Origin: Clostridia bacterium | GTDB taxonomy: Bacteria > Bacillota > Clostridia > Oscillospirales > CAG-382 | DNA length: 35,791 nt | Assembly: GCA_017561145.1 (NCBI GenBank) | Contig: JAFZDO010000016.1 | Location: 1-35,791, forward strand | Direction: 5' to 3' | Shown here: positions 1 through 7,004 of the stretch, piece by piece | How positions within the stretch are numbered: position 1 is the stretch's first letter | How the letters are laid out: each line of letters begins with the position of its first letter | The notes under the pieces: generated by a model | Told to the model about the DNA's origin: nothing | Database searches by the model: none | Seen by the model: the letters and a program-made list of their open reading frames with translations, nothing else | Translations under genes and position numbers: made by a program

Positions 1-10
1 AAAATAGCAC

Positions 11-107
11 TGACTGATGAGGGGTTCGTTAACTAAATTTATAAATGTATTTTACCCCTCATCCGTCATTTTCCAAGGAAAATGCCACCTTCCCCCGAGG
101 GGGAAGG
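11..107. repeat. Multi-hairpin intergenic palindromic element
   Basis: Three inverted repeats lie back to back. The outer arms are 15 bases at 11-25 and 54-68 with a single mismatch (core GATGAGGGGT / ACCCCTCATC). The second hairpin is CATTTTCC at 67-74 against GGAAAATG at 77-84. The third is CCTTCCCC at 88-95, loop CGAG, GGGGAAGG at 100-107. No open frame here looks coding. The compact GC-rich hairpins resemble the interspersed palindromic repeats found in many gut Clostridia genomes; that family link is from memory and was not searched. Its function is unknown. Confidence 0.6.
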
Positions 108-202
108 CTATTCAGAATTCAACGCAACATAAATGCACAAAAAATAATTAATATTGAAAAGTTTTTGGAGAGAGCGCGAGAGTCACTTTTTTTAAAAAGG
201 GG

Positions 203-280
203 CTCTCGCACTATATTCGCAAAAAACTCTCTCGCACTATATTCCAAAAAGGGGCTCTCGCATTATATTCCTTACGCTTT
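203..280. repeat. 26-bp tandem repeat, three copies
   Basis: Three direct copies start at 203, 229 and 255, an exact 26-bp period. Each begins CTCTCGCA(C/T)TATATTC. The first two continue into an A-rich or A5G4 tail, while the third diverges after about 17 bases. A decayed partial copy sharing only the AAAAAGGGG tail may precede them at about 177-202. The array ends about 16 bp upstream of the -35 box of the deoC promoter, so it could be regulatory or simply a slippage product. With the element at 11-107 it accounts for most of the gene-free stretch 1-355. Confidence 0.75.
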
Positions 281-295
281 CTCCCAAAAATCCTC

Positions 296-325
296 TTGCA
301 TACGCCATGATAAATGTGTTACAAT
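296..325 (+). promoter_or_regulatory. Promoter of the deoC-cdd-pdp operon
   Basis: TTGCAT (296-301), an 18-bp spacer and TACAAT (320-325) preceded by TG at 317-318, which makes an extended -10. It lies 31 bases before the deoC start codon. It is a sigma-A-type match by eye. Confidence 0.65.
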
Positions 326-355
326 GTATATAACATAAATAAGGAAGTAGAAAAT

Positions 356-1006
356 ATGAACATAAACGAAATTCTTTCCTATTGCGACCATACTCTGCTT
401 TTGCAAACCGCAACGAAGGACGAAATAATCGCGCTCTGCGACGATGCATTGAAGTACAAAACAGCGTCGGTCTGCATTCCGCCCTGCTACGTGCGTCTCG
501 CGAGCGACTATTTAAAGGGCAGGGTAAAGGTCTGCACTGTTATCGGCTTCCCCAACGGCAACACCACAAGCGAATGCAAGGCGTTCGAAACCAAGCAGGC
601 GATCGAAAACGGCGCCGACGAGATAGATATGGTCATCAATATCGGCGCGCTCAGAGACGGCGATATAGAATACGTCAAAAACGATATCTTCGCCGTGCGT
701 AATGCAAGCATCGGCAAGGTGCTGAAGGTCATTATCGAAACCTGCCTTTTGACCGATGACGAAAAAAGGCTTATGTGCAAGATCGTCGCCGAATGTAAGG
801 CTGATTTTATCAAAACGAGCACAGGCTTTTCAAAGGGCGGCGCAACCGTAGAGGACGTAAAAATATTCGCCGAAAATTGCCCCGAAACGTTAAAAATCAA
901 GGCGGCAGGCGGTATTTCGTCGATTGCCGATGCCGAGGAGTTCATAAACCTCGGCGCGACCCGTCTCGGCACGAGCAGGATCGTAAAAATTGCGAAAGAG
1001 ATGTAA
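356..1006 (+). CDS. deoC: Deoxyribose-phosphate aldolase
   Basis: Cytosolic class I aldolase that cleaves 2-deoxyribose-5-phosphate to acetaldehyde and glyceraldehyde-3-phosphate, the last step of deoxynucleoside breakdown. The 216-residue product matches the family length. Visible motifs are GFPNGNTTSECK, the ETCLLTDDEK strand, the Schiff-base lysine segment FIKTSTGFSKGGAT and the phosphate-binding KAAGGI loop. The frame is open from further upstream, but ATG 356 is chosen because AAGGAAG sits 8 bases before it and the protein then begins MNINEIL, as expected. It is the first gene of a salvage operon, with cdd starting 5 bases after its stop. The functional call is secure from the active-site motif. 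Confidence 0.96.
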   Translation: MNINEILSYCDHTLLLQTATKDEIIALCDDALKYKTASVCIPPCYVRLASDYLKGRVKVCTVIGFPNGNTTSECKAFETKQAIENGADEIDMVINIGALRDGDIEYVKNDIFAVRNASIGKVLKVIIETCLLTDDEKRLMCKIVAECKADFIKTSTGFSKGGATVEDVKIFAENCPETLKIKAAGGISSIADAEEFINLGATRLGTSRIVKIAKEM

Positions 1007-1011
1007 AAATT

Positions 1012-1404
1012 ATGAAAAACGAGCTTATACGTCTTGCGACCGAAGCGGCAAATAACGCCTATTCACCCTATTCGGGCTTCAAGGTAGGTGCGGCGCTTCT
1101 TTGCAAAAACGGAAAGATATATACAGGCTGTAATATCGAAAATTCCTCGTTCACCCCGACCGTCTGTGCCGAAAGAGTAGCGATCTTCAAGGCGGTAAGC
1201 GAGGGCGTGACCGATTTCGTTTCGATAGCGATAGTCGGCGGCAGAGAAGAGATCGGGAGCGAGATATGCTATCCCTGCGGTGTCTGCCGTCAGGTCATGA
1301 CCGAATTTTGCGATGCCGATACCTTTAAAATAATTCTTCCTCACAAGGACGGAACCGATGAGCTTTTCTTAAAAGACCTTCTTCCGCATGGGTTCAAGCT
1401 ATGA
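1012..1404 (+). CDS. cdd: Cytidine deaminase
   Basis: Zinc-dependent deaminase converting cytidine or deoxycytidine to uridine or deoxyuridine, feeding the phosphorylase encoded next. The protein is 130 residues, the size of the small homotetrameric class. The zinc site is visible as CAERVA (first Cys ligand and catalytic Glu) and PCGVCRQ (two more Cys). Substrate contacts include the N-terminal YSPYSGFKVGAAL and GCNIENSSF segments. ATG 1012 is chosen over an upstream in-frame start that would overlap deoC; the ribosome binding site is weak (AAAGAG), consistent with translational coupling. The stop codon overlaps the pdp start by four bases (ATGA). Confidence 0.96.
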   Translation: MKNELIRLATEAANNAYSPYSGFKVGAALLCKNGKIYTGCNIENSSFTPTVCAERVAIFKAVSEGVTDFVSIAIVGGREEIGSEICYPCGVCRQVMTEFCDADTFKIILPHKDGTDELFLKDLLPHGFKL

Positions 1405-2705
1405 GAATGTATGATATACTCGATAAAAAGCGCAACGGGAACGAGCTTACCGACGAGGAGATAAGCTTTTTCGTTTCGGAATACGTAAACGGAAGTATCC
1501 CCGATTACCAAGCGTCCGCGCTCCTGATGGCGATATGCATAAACGGTATGACGAGCCGCGAGACCGCAACGCTCACCAAGGCGATGGCGGAATCGGGCGA
1601 TATGCTCGACCTGACCGCCTTCGGTAACAATACCGTCGATAAGCATTCAACGGGCGGCGTCGGTGACAAAACGACTCTCATCGTCGCGCCGATAGTCGCG
1701 TCTCTTGGCTGCAGCGTCGTAAAGCTTTCGGGCAGAGGACTCGGACATACGGGCGGCACGCTCGATAAGCTCGAATCAATTAAGGGCATGCGTATCGACC
1801 TTACACCCGATGAATTTATGTCGGTCGCAAAGCAATGCGGACTTACCGTCTGCGGAGCGGGCGCAAATATCGCACCCGCCGATAAAAAGCTCTATGCACT
1901 GCGCGACGTGACGGCAACGGTGCAAAGCATTCCGCTTATCGTCTCGAGCATAATGAGCAAAAAATTGGCAGGCGGCGCAAAAAACATAGTCCTCGACGTA
2001 AAAACGGGAAGCGGCGCTTTTATGAAAACGCTCGATTCTGCTCGTGAGCTTGCAAAGGGAATGGTCGAAATAGGCGCTCTTTCGGGCAAAAACGTGTCGG
2101 CGGTTATTACGAATATGGATAAGCCGCTCGGCTATTGCGTCGGCAATTCGTTGGAGGTGGCAGAGGCTGTCGCGCTCCTTAAAAACCGAAGCTGTGATAA
2201 CGACCTGCGCGAGATTTGTATAACTCTCGCAAGCGAAATGGTTTCGCTTTCAAAGGGCATTACTGCAAAAGAAGCAAGAGCCAAGGTCGTAGAAACGCTC
2301 GAAAACGGCAACGCCTTTAAAACCTTTAAGGACTGGATATCCTATCAGCAGGGCGATTTTAACGTGCTCGATGACCTTGATGAATTTACAAAAGCGGCAT
2401 ATAAGACCGAGCTTCTTTCCCCCTGCGACGGATATATCTCCTCGTCGGAAGCATCCGGCATCGGCATAGCCGCAATGATGCTCGGCGCGGGCAGAAGCTC
2501 CAAGGAGGACGCTATCGACCCGACCGCGGGCATTATACAGATAAAGCGCGTCGGCGATAAGGTCGAAAAGGGAAGCGTTATAGCGATCCTGCAATCCTCA
2601 ACGGTTGCCGATCATTCTGCCGCACACAAAAAAATGCTCGAATCGTTAACCTTTTCAAAAGAAAAGCCAAGCGAGATGCCGCTTGTTTATGAAATCATAA
2701 GATAA
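1401..2705 (+). CDS. pdp: Pyrimidine-nucleoside phosphorylase
   Basis: Splits uridine, deoxyuridine and thymidine with phosphate into base plus (deoxy)ribose-1-phosphate. The 434 residues match Pdp/DeoA enzymes. Seen directly: N-terminal MRMYDILDKKRNG, the phosphate-binding KHSTGGVGDKTTL and the family signature SGRGLGHTGGTLDKLE. A C-terminal alpha/beta domain follows with an IKRVGDKVEKG segment. The start at 1401 overlaps the cdd stop (ATGA), and the MRM N-terminus resembles Bacillus Pdp, so I prefer it to the ATG two codons later. Within the operon, cdd and pdp would produce deoxyribose-1-phosphate. The phosphopentomutase that links it to DeoC is not in the window. Confidence 0.95.
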   Translation: MRMYDILDKKRNGNELTDEEISFFVSEYVNGSIPDYQASALLMAICINGMTSRETATLTKAMAESGDMLDLTAFGNNTVDKHSTGGVGDKTTLIVAPIVASLGCSVVKLSGRGLGHTGGTLDKLESIKGMRIDLTPDEFMSVAKQCGLTVCGAGANIAPADKKLYALRDVTATVQSIPLIVSSIMSKKLAGGAKNIVLDVKTGSGAFMKTLDSARELAKGMVEIGALSGKNVSAVITNMDKPLGYCVGNSLEVAEAVALLKNRSCDNDLREICITLASEMVSLSKGITAKEARAKVVETLENGNAFKTFKDWISYQQGDFNVLDDLDEFTKAAYKTELLSPCDGYISSSEASGIGIAAMMLGAGRSSKEDAIDPTAGIIQIKRVGDKVEKGSVIAILQSSTVADHSAAHKKMLESLTFSKEKPSEMPLVYEIIR

Positions 2706-2718
2706 TTAAAAAAAACAA

Positions 2719-2754
2719 AGAGGGTTGCTTTTTTAAGCACCCTCTTAAATTTTA
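2719..2754 (+). terminator. Intrinsic terminator after pdp
   Basis: AGAGGGTTGCTT (2719-2730) pairs with AAGCACCCTCT (2735-2745) with one bulged base, followed by a T-rich tract. An A-run before it could let it act weakly on the opposite strand. Confidence 0.75.
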
Positions 2755-2790
2755 TTTGATTTTCAAGCATTAAAAGTTTTTGAAGTTGTT

Positions 2791-2816
2791 AAGAAACTTT
2801 TTTCAAAAAGTTTCTT
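2791..2816 (-). terminator. A/T-rich hairpin downstream of the SLOG-like gene
   Basis: AAGAAACTTT (2791-2800) pairs perfectly with AAAGTTTCTT (2807-2816) around a six-base loop. On the minus strand it lies about 31 bases past the stop of the gene at 2847 and is followed by a mixed AT-rich sequence, so it is a weak terminator or an interspersed hairpin. Confidence 0.45.
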
Positions 2817-2846
2817 AAAATGCAAAAATCCCAAAACCAAAAACAC

Positions 2847-3176
2847 TCAAACGATATAGATCTCGCAGGGGACGTTGCGTCGCTTTGCGTAGGAGATGGT
2901 AAATTCGGTACCTCTCGATTCGCCGTCCCAAACGGCAATAACCAAATCGGCGCTGTCAACGATAAGCTTATCGCGTATCAACGGCGCGCTTTTTCCGTAA
3001 CGCTCGTAATCGGGATAAATTATCATCTTTTTGATACCGCGTTCATCGGCATATTTTTCGGCAAGCGTGTCAACACCGACCGCACCGCCCGATATGATAA
3101 GAGTGGCATCGGGTGGGATATATCTTCTGAGATCGGCATGCGCGATACTGCGTGAGCCGACAACGGCAACCTTCAT
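2847..3176 (-). CDS. Small SLOG-like (DUF2493-type) nucleotide-binding protein
   Basis: A 109-residue Rossmann-like protein. It begins KVAVVGSRSI, has the glycine-rich IISGGAVGVDTLAEKYA loop near residues 27-43, then IYPDYERYGKSAPLIRDK, and a strand VIAVWDGESRGTEFTI near 79-94. This arrangement (GSR, SGGAxGVD, WDG.S.GT) is that of the SLOG superfamily, specifically DUF2493/YspA-like proteins, thought to bind nucleotides or related ligands; no enzymatic role is established. The frame is open far upstream, but ATG 3176 is preceded by TTAGGATT and a consensus promoter at 3210-3238, so the longer form is rejected. It stands alone, divergent from apgM. Confidence 0.8.
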   Translation of the reverse strand: MKVAVVGSRSIAHADLRRYIPPDATLIISGGAVGVDTLAEKYADERGIKKMIIYPDYERYGKSAPLIRDKLIVDSADLVIAVWDGESRGTEFTISYAKRRNVPCEIYIV

Positions 3177-3209
3177 AAAAATCAATCCTAACATAAATAT
3201 TGTGTGATA

Positions 3210-3238
3210 ATTATAAACAAAGCAGAGAGATTTGTCAA
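3210..3238 (-). promoter_or_regulatory. Promoter of the SLOG-like gene
   Basis: On the minus strand, TTGACA (3238-3233), a 17-bp spacer and TATAAT (3215-3210). Both hexamers are perfect consensus, and the -10 box lies 33 bases upstream of the ATG at 3176. Confidence 0.85.
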
Positions 3239-3272
3239 CGAAATTTATGCAGCGAAGGAAAAAACAGTCATA

Positions 3273-3292
3273 ATAACGATTGATTTCGTTAT
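3273..3292. promoter_or_regulatory. Inverted repeat centred on the apgM -35 box
   Basis: ATAACGA (3273-3279) and TCGTTAT (3286-3292) are perfect complements flanking exactly the six bases TTGATT that form the apgM -35 element. The position suits a repressor operator. No known regulator is assigned. Confidence 0.45.
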
Positions 3293-3308
3293 CGTTTTTT
3301 GTTATAAT
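3280..3308 (+). promoter_or_regulatory. Promoter of apgM
   Basis: TTGATT (3280-3285), 17 bp, TATAAT (3303-3308). A second TATAAT occurs at 3318-3323 but lacks a well-placed -35 box. Confidence 0.75.
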
Positions 3309-3350
3309 ATAAAATGTTATAATGTATCGAATCGAAATCGGGTGAAAAAA

Positions 3351-4568
3351 TTGAAATATTTGATAATGCTCGGCGACGGCATGGCGGATAACGAAATCGC
3401 CGTCCTCGGTAAAAAAACACCGCTTGAAGCGGCAAATAAACCGGTTATGAACTATCTTTCCTCCCACGGCTTTAACGGCTTGGTCGAAACCGTGCCCGAG
3501 GGAATGGTTCCCGAAAGCGACACCGCGAATTTAGCGGTAATGGGCTATGACCCGCGCGTCTATTCCAAGGGGCGCTCGCCTCTTGAAGCGGCAAGCATGG
3601 GTATAAAAATGGCGGATAACGAAACCGCTATCCGTGCGAATATCGTCGCTCTCGGCGGCAACGGCGAATATGAGGATCTTGTTATGCTCGACCATTCGTC
3701 GGACGAAATACCCACCGAGGAAGCGAGAATTCTTATAGAAGCGGTTCAGGAAAAATTCGGCAACGATATTCTTAAATTCTATTGCGGCATATCCTACCGT
3801 CACTGCCTTATCTGGAAGGATTGCCCCGAATTTAACGATTTTTCCCGTCCTCACGATATCATCGGCAGAAGAATAGGCGATTATCTCCCCAAGAGCGAAT
3901 CGTCAAAGCCGATGAAGGAGCTTATGAAGGCGTCCTATGAATTCCTCAATAACCATCCGTTGAATATCGAAAGGGAAGCAAGAGGACTTAAAAAGGCAAA
4001 CAGCATCTGGCTCTGGAGCCCCGGCAAAAAGCCGTCGCTTCCTTCGTTCAAGGAAAAGACGGGGCTTAAGGCATCCGTCGTCTGTGCCGTCGACCTTATT
4101 AAGGGAATCGGCTTTTGCGCAGGCATGAACGTGCCTTACGTCGAGGGCGCAACAGGCGCCGCCGAAACCGATTACAAGGCAAAGCGCGATGCCGCGATAA
4201 ACGAATTCAAAAACGGTGCCGAGCTTGTTTATATCCACGTCGAAGCACCCGATGAATGCGGACATCAGGGCAAGGTATGGGAAAAGATAAAGGCGATAGA
4301 AAATATCGATAACGATATCCTCAAGGGCGTGCTTGAATATCTGCATTCCACGGGTGAGGATTACCGCGTGCTCCTCCTTCCCGACCATCCGACTCCCATA
4401 AGCGAGCGCACCCACACCCGCGCTCCCGTGCCTTTCGTTATCTACGATTCCGCAAATACCGTCGACAACGGCGAGCTTATCTATTGCGAAAAAACAGCAA
4501 GAGATTGCAATTTTATGCTCGACAAGGGCGAAAAACTTATCGATCTTCTCATCGGAGGAATAAAATGA
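3351..4568 (+). CDS. apgM: Cofactor-independent phosphoglycerate mutase, ApgM family
   Basis: A 405-residue member of the archaeal-type, metal-dependent phosphoglycerate mutase family of the alkaline phosphatase superfamily, interconverting 3- and 2-phosphoglycerate. Motifs: N-terminal metal site MLGDGMAD, the phosphoserine segment ESDTANLAVMGYDP, the VHVEAPDECGHQG block, and C-terminal LLPDHPTPISERTHT with metal-binding Asp and His. Bacterial members of this branch have also been proposed to be homoserine kinases, and sequence alone does not exclude that. The start is TTG 3351: it precedes KYLIMLGDGM directly, lies 6 bases after GGTGA, and removes an upstream extension that would overlap the promoter. 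It overlaps the next gene by ATGA. Confidence 0.85.
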   Translation: MKYLIMLGDGMADNEIAVLGKKTPLEAANKPVMNYLSSHGFNGLVETVPEGMVPESDTANLAVMGYDPRVYSKGRSPLEAASMGIKMADNETAIRANIVALGGNGEYEDLVMLDHSSDEIPTEEARILIEAVQEKFGNDILKFYCGISYRHCLIWKDCPEFNDFSRPHDIIGRRIGDYLPKSESSKPMKELMKASYEFLNNHPLNIEREARGLKKANSIWLWSPGKKPSLPSFKEKTGLKASVVCAVDLIKGIGFCAGMNVPYVEGATGAAETDYKAKRDAAINEFKNGAELVYIHVEAPDECGHQGKVWEKIKAIENIDNDILKGVLEYLHSTGEDYRVLLLPDHPTPISERTHTRAPVPFVIYDSANTVDNGELIYCEKTARDCNFMLDKGEKLIDLLIGGIK

Positions 4569-5125
4569 GCGAACAGCAAAAATATAAATTAAGAGCTCTC
4601 GAATCGGAGGGCTACGTCACCCCTCGCGATTATTCGACATATCTTAAATTCAATATCTTGAAGGGAAGATATTTCCGCATCAAGGTGATCGCCGTGATCG
4701 TATCACTCGTCGTGATATGCGCGTGGCTCTTGCTTGCGGGCTGGGCATACGGAAATAAAAGCCTCTGGATAGCCGCAGGCGCGATCGCACTTTCCGCGAT
4801 CATGTTCCTTTATATGGTCAATAACAACGTAAAAAGAGTCTGCAACAAGAGCGCCAAGGTCATCCGCGCAAAGCAACGTACCCAATTCGGCAAAAACGGC
4901 TTCGTCTGGGAGCTTATCTTCCAGAACGAGGAGGAAAACGAATACCACGAGATCTTTTACGATGAGATCGAAAGGATATATCTTGCACCCAAGGCGATGT
5001 ATATCTATATAGAAAAACGCTCGGTGATCGTAGTCCCCAAGCGTAATCTTAAAGTCGCACCTATCGAGGCGCGTGCGTTTTTAACTAAATTCGTGCCTGC
5101 TCACAAGGTCGTAGTCTGCGTCTGA
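4565..5125 (+). CDS. Membrane protein with YcxB-like C-terminal domain
   Basis: The protein has 186 residues. A basic cytoplasmic N-terminus of about 40 residues is followed by two hydrophobic segments, about 41-62 (VIAVIVSLVVICAWLLLAGW) and 66-86 (LWIAAGAIALSAIMFLYMV). A soluble C-terminal domain of about 100 residues ends in YIEKRSVIVVPKRNL and IEARAFLTKFV. That arrangement resembles YcxB-like proteins, whose function is unknown. The ATG at 4565 overlaps the apgM stop and is preceded by ATCGGAGGA, so it is translated with apgM. Its 3' end overlaps the convergent trmK by 25 bases. Confidence 0.75.
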   Translation: MSEQQKYKLRALESEGYVTPRDYSTYLKFNILKGRYFRIKVIAVIVSLVVICAWLLLAGWAYGNKSLWIAAGAIALSAIMFLYMVNNNVKRVCNKSAKVIRAKQRTQFGKNGFVWELIFQNEEENEYHEIFYDEIERIYLAPKAMYIYIEKRSVIVVPKRNLKVAPIEARAFLTKFVPAHKVVVCV

Positions 5126-5772
5126 CAAAAATCTATCAAGCCGTCGATCTCCGCCGTATCCTCGTTCCTCGCAACGACACCCAAACGGCGCTTTTTGGCG
5201 GCTGTGAGTATTTTTTCACAGTAAAGCGAAAATTCCTTCGTTTGCTCTCTTTCCTTTCCGAGGAAGAGGTCGATATAGGAATATTCGGTCCTTTCACCGC
5301 TAAAGCGTAGCTTCATAACGGTGTAGCTCTTGTTGGCTTCAAGGGTAAAGATCTCCTTTTCGATAACGAATCCGTTGTCCCAAAGGTATTTTCTCAGATC
5401 CTCCTGCGCCGACATCGGCTGAACGATAAGTGTTGCTTCATGCGCGACGCGACTGCGTCCGATGATCTTTGCGATCAGCTCGCCCCCCATACCGCAGATT
5501 GCCGCAGAGGTTATCGGAAGGGAATCGATGGCATCAAACCCATCGGAAAGGTAAAAATCGATCTTAACACCGCTTCTCGCGGCATTTTCCTTGCCCTTCA
5601 AAAGGGGCTGCTCGTTAATGTCCGAAGCGATCGCAGACACGGCTAAGCCCTTTTTCAAAACCTCGATAGCCAAAAAAGCGTGATCGCTGCCTATATCGGC
5701 AAAAAGCGTGTTGTCTTTAACGTCCGAAAGCAGTCTTGTAACTGCCGAAAGACGTGAACCTATCAAGCTCAT
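5101..5772 (-). CDS. trmK: tRNA (adenine-22 N1)-methyltransferase
   Basis: SAM-dependent Rossmann-fold enzyme methylating N1 of A22 in bacterial tRNAs. The 223 residues fit TrmK. Seen: the SAM motif FADIGSDHAFLAIEVL, the acidic SDIN after it, the family block ICGMGGELIAKII, and IVQPMSAQEDLRKYLWDNGF. Residues after about 150 form the helical C-terminal part typical of the family. ATG 5772 is chosen over the ATG six codons upstream because GGAGAG stands 6 bases before it and the protein then starts MSLIGSRLSAV. The last 25 bases overlap the 3' end of the YcxB-like gene, tail to tail. Confidence 0.92.
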   Translation of the reverse strand: MSLIGSRLSAVTRLLSDVKDNTLFADIGSDHAFLAIEVLKKGLAVSAIASDINEQPLLKGKENAARSGVKIDFYLSDGFDAIDSLPITSAAICGMGGELIAKIIGRSRVAHEATLIVQPMSAQEDLRKYLWDNGFVIEKEIFTLEANKSYTVMKLRFSGERTEYSYIDLFLGKEREQTKEFSLYCEKILTAAKKRRLGVVARNEDTAEIDGLIDFCQTQTTTL

Positions 5773-5795
5773 ATGTAACTCTCCGATCATAAGAA

Positions 5796-5813
5796 CGGCT
5801 CTTTAAAAAGCCG
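5796..5813 (-). terminator. Weak hairpin between the small membrane protein gene and trmK
   Basis: CGGCT (5796-5800) and AGCCG (5809-5813) pair around an A/T-rich loop. On the minus strand it lies between the stop at 5834 and the trmK ribosome binding site. The T-tract beyond it is poor, so it may only partly terminate. Confidence 0.3.
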
Positions 5814-5833
5814 CCTTTGTAAAGAAAAACGCG

Positions 5834-6019
5834 TTAGGGCATCATTTTTTCTTCAATGCACTTAAAAGCCTTTTTCGCCTTGTTGGTAAGGGATTCACAG
5901 CATTGACAGTGGTTGATAAGCAATTTTGCCGTAACGTAGCCCGATAAAGCGCCGAGCAAAACCATGGTAATACAGGTGCATCCCTTTTTCGATGCAACGG
6001 TTTTCTTAAAATTCATCAT
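5834..6019 (-). CDS. Small cysteine-rich single-pass membrane protein, function unknown
   Basis: A 61-residue protein beginning MMNFKKTVASKKGCTC. It has one hydrophobic segment around residues 16-33 (ITMVLLGALSGYVTAKLL), then NHCQCCESLTNK and a basic amphipathic tail ending CIEEKMMP. Six cysteines lie just outside the membrane segment on its two sides. I do not recognise the family. The start at 6019 is supported by GAGGTG six bases upstream and by a promoter at 6063-6091; the longer open frame would read through that promoter. Metal binding or disulfide anchoring are possible but not shown. Confidence 0.6.
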   Translation of the reverse strand: MMNFKKTVASKKGCTCITMVLLGALSGYVTAKLLINHCQCCESLTNKAKKAFKCIEEKMMP

Positions 6020-6062
6020 ACTTTTCACCTCAATGCTATTATGCATCGAAGTCTTTAAAGTT

Positions 6063-6091
6063 ATACTATCACAAAAAAAGCTCTGTTTCAA
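6063..6091 (-). promoter_or_regulatory. Promoter of the small membrane protein gene
   Basis: Minus strand TTGAAA (6091-6086), 17 bp, TAGTAT (6068-6063), 44 bases upstream of the ATG at 6019. Confidence 0.6.
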
Positions 6092-6131
6092 CCTAAATAG
6101 GCGAAAATTCCAAGATTTTTGGCTAAAACTA

Positions 6132-6160
6132 TTGACAAAAGGGATATTCAAATATATAAT
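6132..6160 (+). promoter_or_regulatory. Consensus promoter of yceD-rpmF
   Basis: TTGACA (6132-6137), a 17-bp spacer and TATAAT (6155-6160). Both hexamers are perfect, as expected for strong expression of a ribosomal protein operon. Confidence 0.9.
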
Positions 6161-6204
6161 GGACAGTGCGCTTTTACGCGTGTTTTTCGGAAAGGAGCAA
6201 AGTG

Positions 6205-6690
6205 ATGCTTGATCTCAAAAAACTCCTCGACGGCAGTAAGGATTCCGTTACGGTCTCCCAAACGGTTGAAGATTGCAGCTTCTTAGACGGTATCGATTGC
6301 GGCACCGCAAGGGTCGACGCGGTCATTACCAACCATTCCGGTCTTATCGTTTTGGAAGGCGAAATTAAACCCGACCTGACCGTTTTCTGCGCCCGTTGCG
6401 GCAAGCAGTTCGGTTATTCCGAACCGATAAAGCTTTATGCAAAGATTACCGATAAGCTCGCGAACGATGATGAAGACGAATTCATCATTATGGAAAATTT
6501 CGCCGTTGATATCGATGAAATAGTCCGTTCCGCGCTCATTCTTGAAGCACCCACAAGGTACATTTGCAAGGAAGATTGCAAAGGACTTTGTCCCAAATGC
6601 GGATGCGACCTTAATCTTCGCGATTGCGGATGCGACGTTAGCGACCGCGATTCGAGATGGGACGTATTAAAAGATTTTTTTAATGAATAA
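6205..6690 (+). CDS. yceD: YceD/DUF177 family protein linked to rpmF
   Basis: A 161-residue DUF177 protein. This family sits next to rpmF in many bacteria, and plant and bacterial members have been connected with 23S rRNA accumulation. The sequence shows a CARCGKQF pair in the middle and a cysteine-rich C-terminus, CKEDCKGLCPKCGCDLN with DCGCD after it, ending DSRWDVLKDFF. That layout is standard for Bacillota DUF177 proteins. ATG 6205 is chosen because AAGGAG lies 8 bases upstream, and earlier in-frame starts would sit too near the promoter. rpmF follows after 37 bases with its own strong ribosome binding site. Confidence 0.85.
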   Translation: MLDLKKLLDGSKDSVTVSQTVEDCSFLDGIDCGTARVDAVITNHSGLIVLEGEIKPDLTVFCARCGKQFGYSEPIKLYAKITDKLANDDEDEFIIMENFAVDIDEIVRSALILEAPTRYICKEDCKGLCPKCGCDLNLRDCGCDVSDRDSRWDVLKDFFNE

Positions 6691-6727
6691 AAATAAAAAT
6701 ATATAACTATCAAGGAGGATTCCAACG

Positions 6728-6919
6728 ATGGCTGTACCCAAGAGAAAAGTATCCAAGGCAAGAAGAGATAAGAGACGTTCTTCTGTTTGGAAGCTCGACC
6801 TCCCCGGAATGACCAAGTGCCCCAAGTGCGGTGAATACATTCTTTCTCACCGTGTTTGCAAGAGCTGCGGTAGCTACGGCGGAAAAGTAGTTCTTCAGGT
6901 TAAGGATAAAGAAGACTAA
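6728..6919 (+). CDS. rpmF: Large ribosomal subunit protein bL32
   Basis: A 63-residue basic ribosomal protein. It opens [18 protein letters not shown], the conserved L32 N-terminus, and carries a zinc ribbon [18 protein letters not shown] (CxxC...CxxC). AAGGAGG stands upstream at good distance. It is the second gene of the yceD-rpmF unit and is followed at once by a strong terminator. In many genomes plsX comes next, but here the following gene encodes a DUF512 protein. Confidence 0.97.
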   Translation: MAVPKRKVSKARRDKRRSSVWKLDLPGMTKCPKCGEYILSHRVCKSCGSYGGKVVLQVKDKED

Positions 6920-6927
6920 GCGAAATA

Positions 6928-6956
6928 GCGTGTTGCACCTTGCAACACGCTTTTTT
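6928..6956 (+). terminator. Intrinsic terminator after rpmF
   Basis: GCGTGTTGCA (6928-6937) pairs perfectly with TGCAACACGC (6941-6950) around a three-base loop, followed by six T. Confidence 0.92.
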
Positions 6957-7004
6957 GTAGTTTGTTTTTTCGTGATTTGATTATCATTGTAAGGTGGTGG
7001 CGTA

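Noticed and set aside
45-338. Plus-strand frame in the leader of deoC
   Set aside because: It runs through hairpins and the 26-bp tandem repeat, and the peptide looks like translated repeat. No ribosome binding site.
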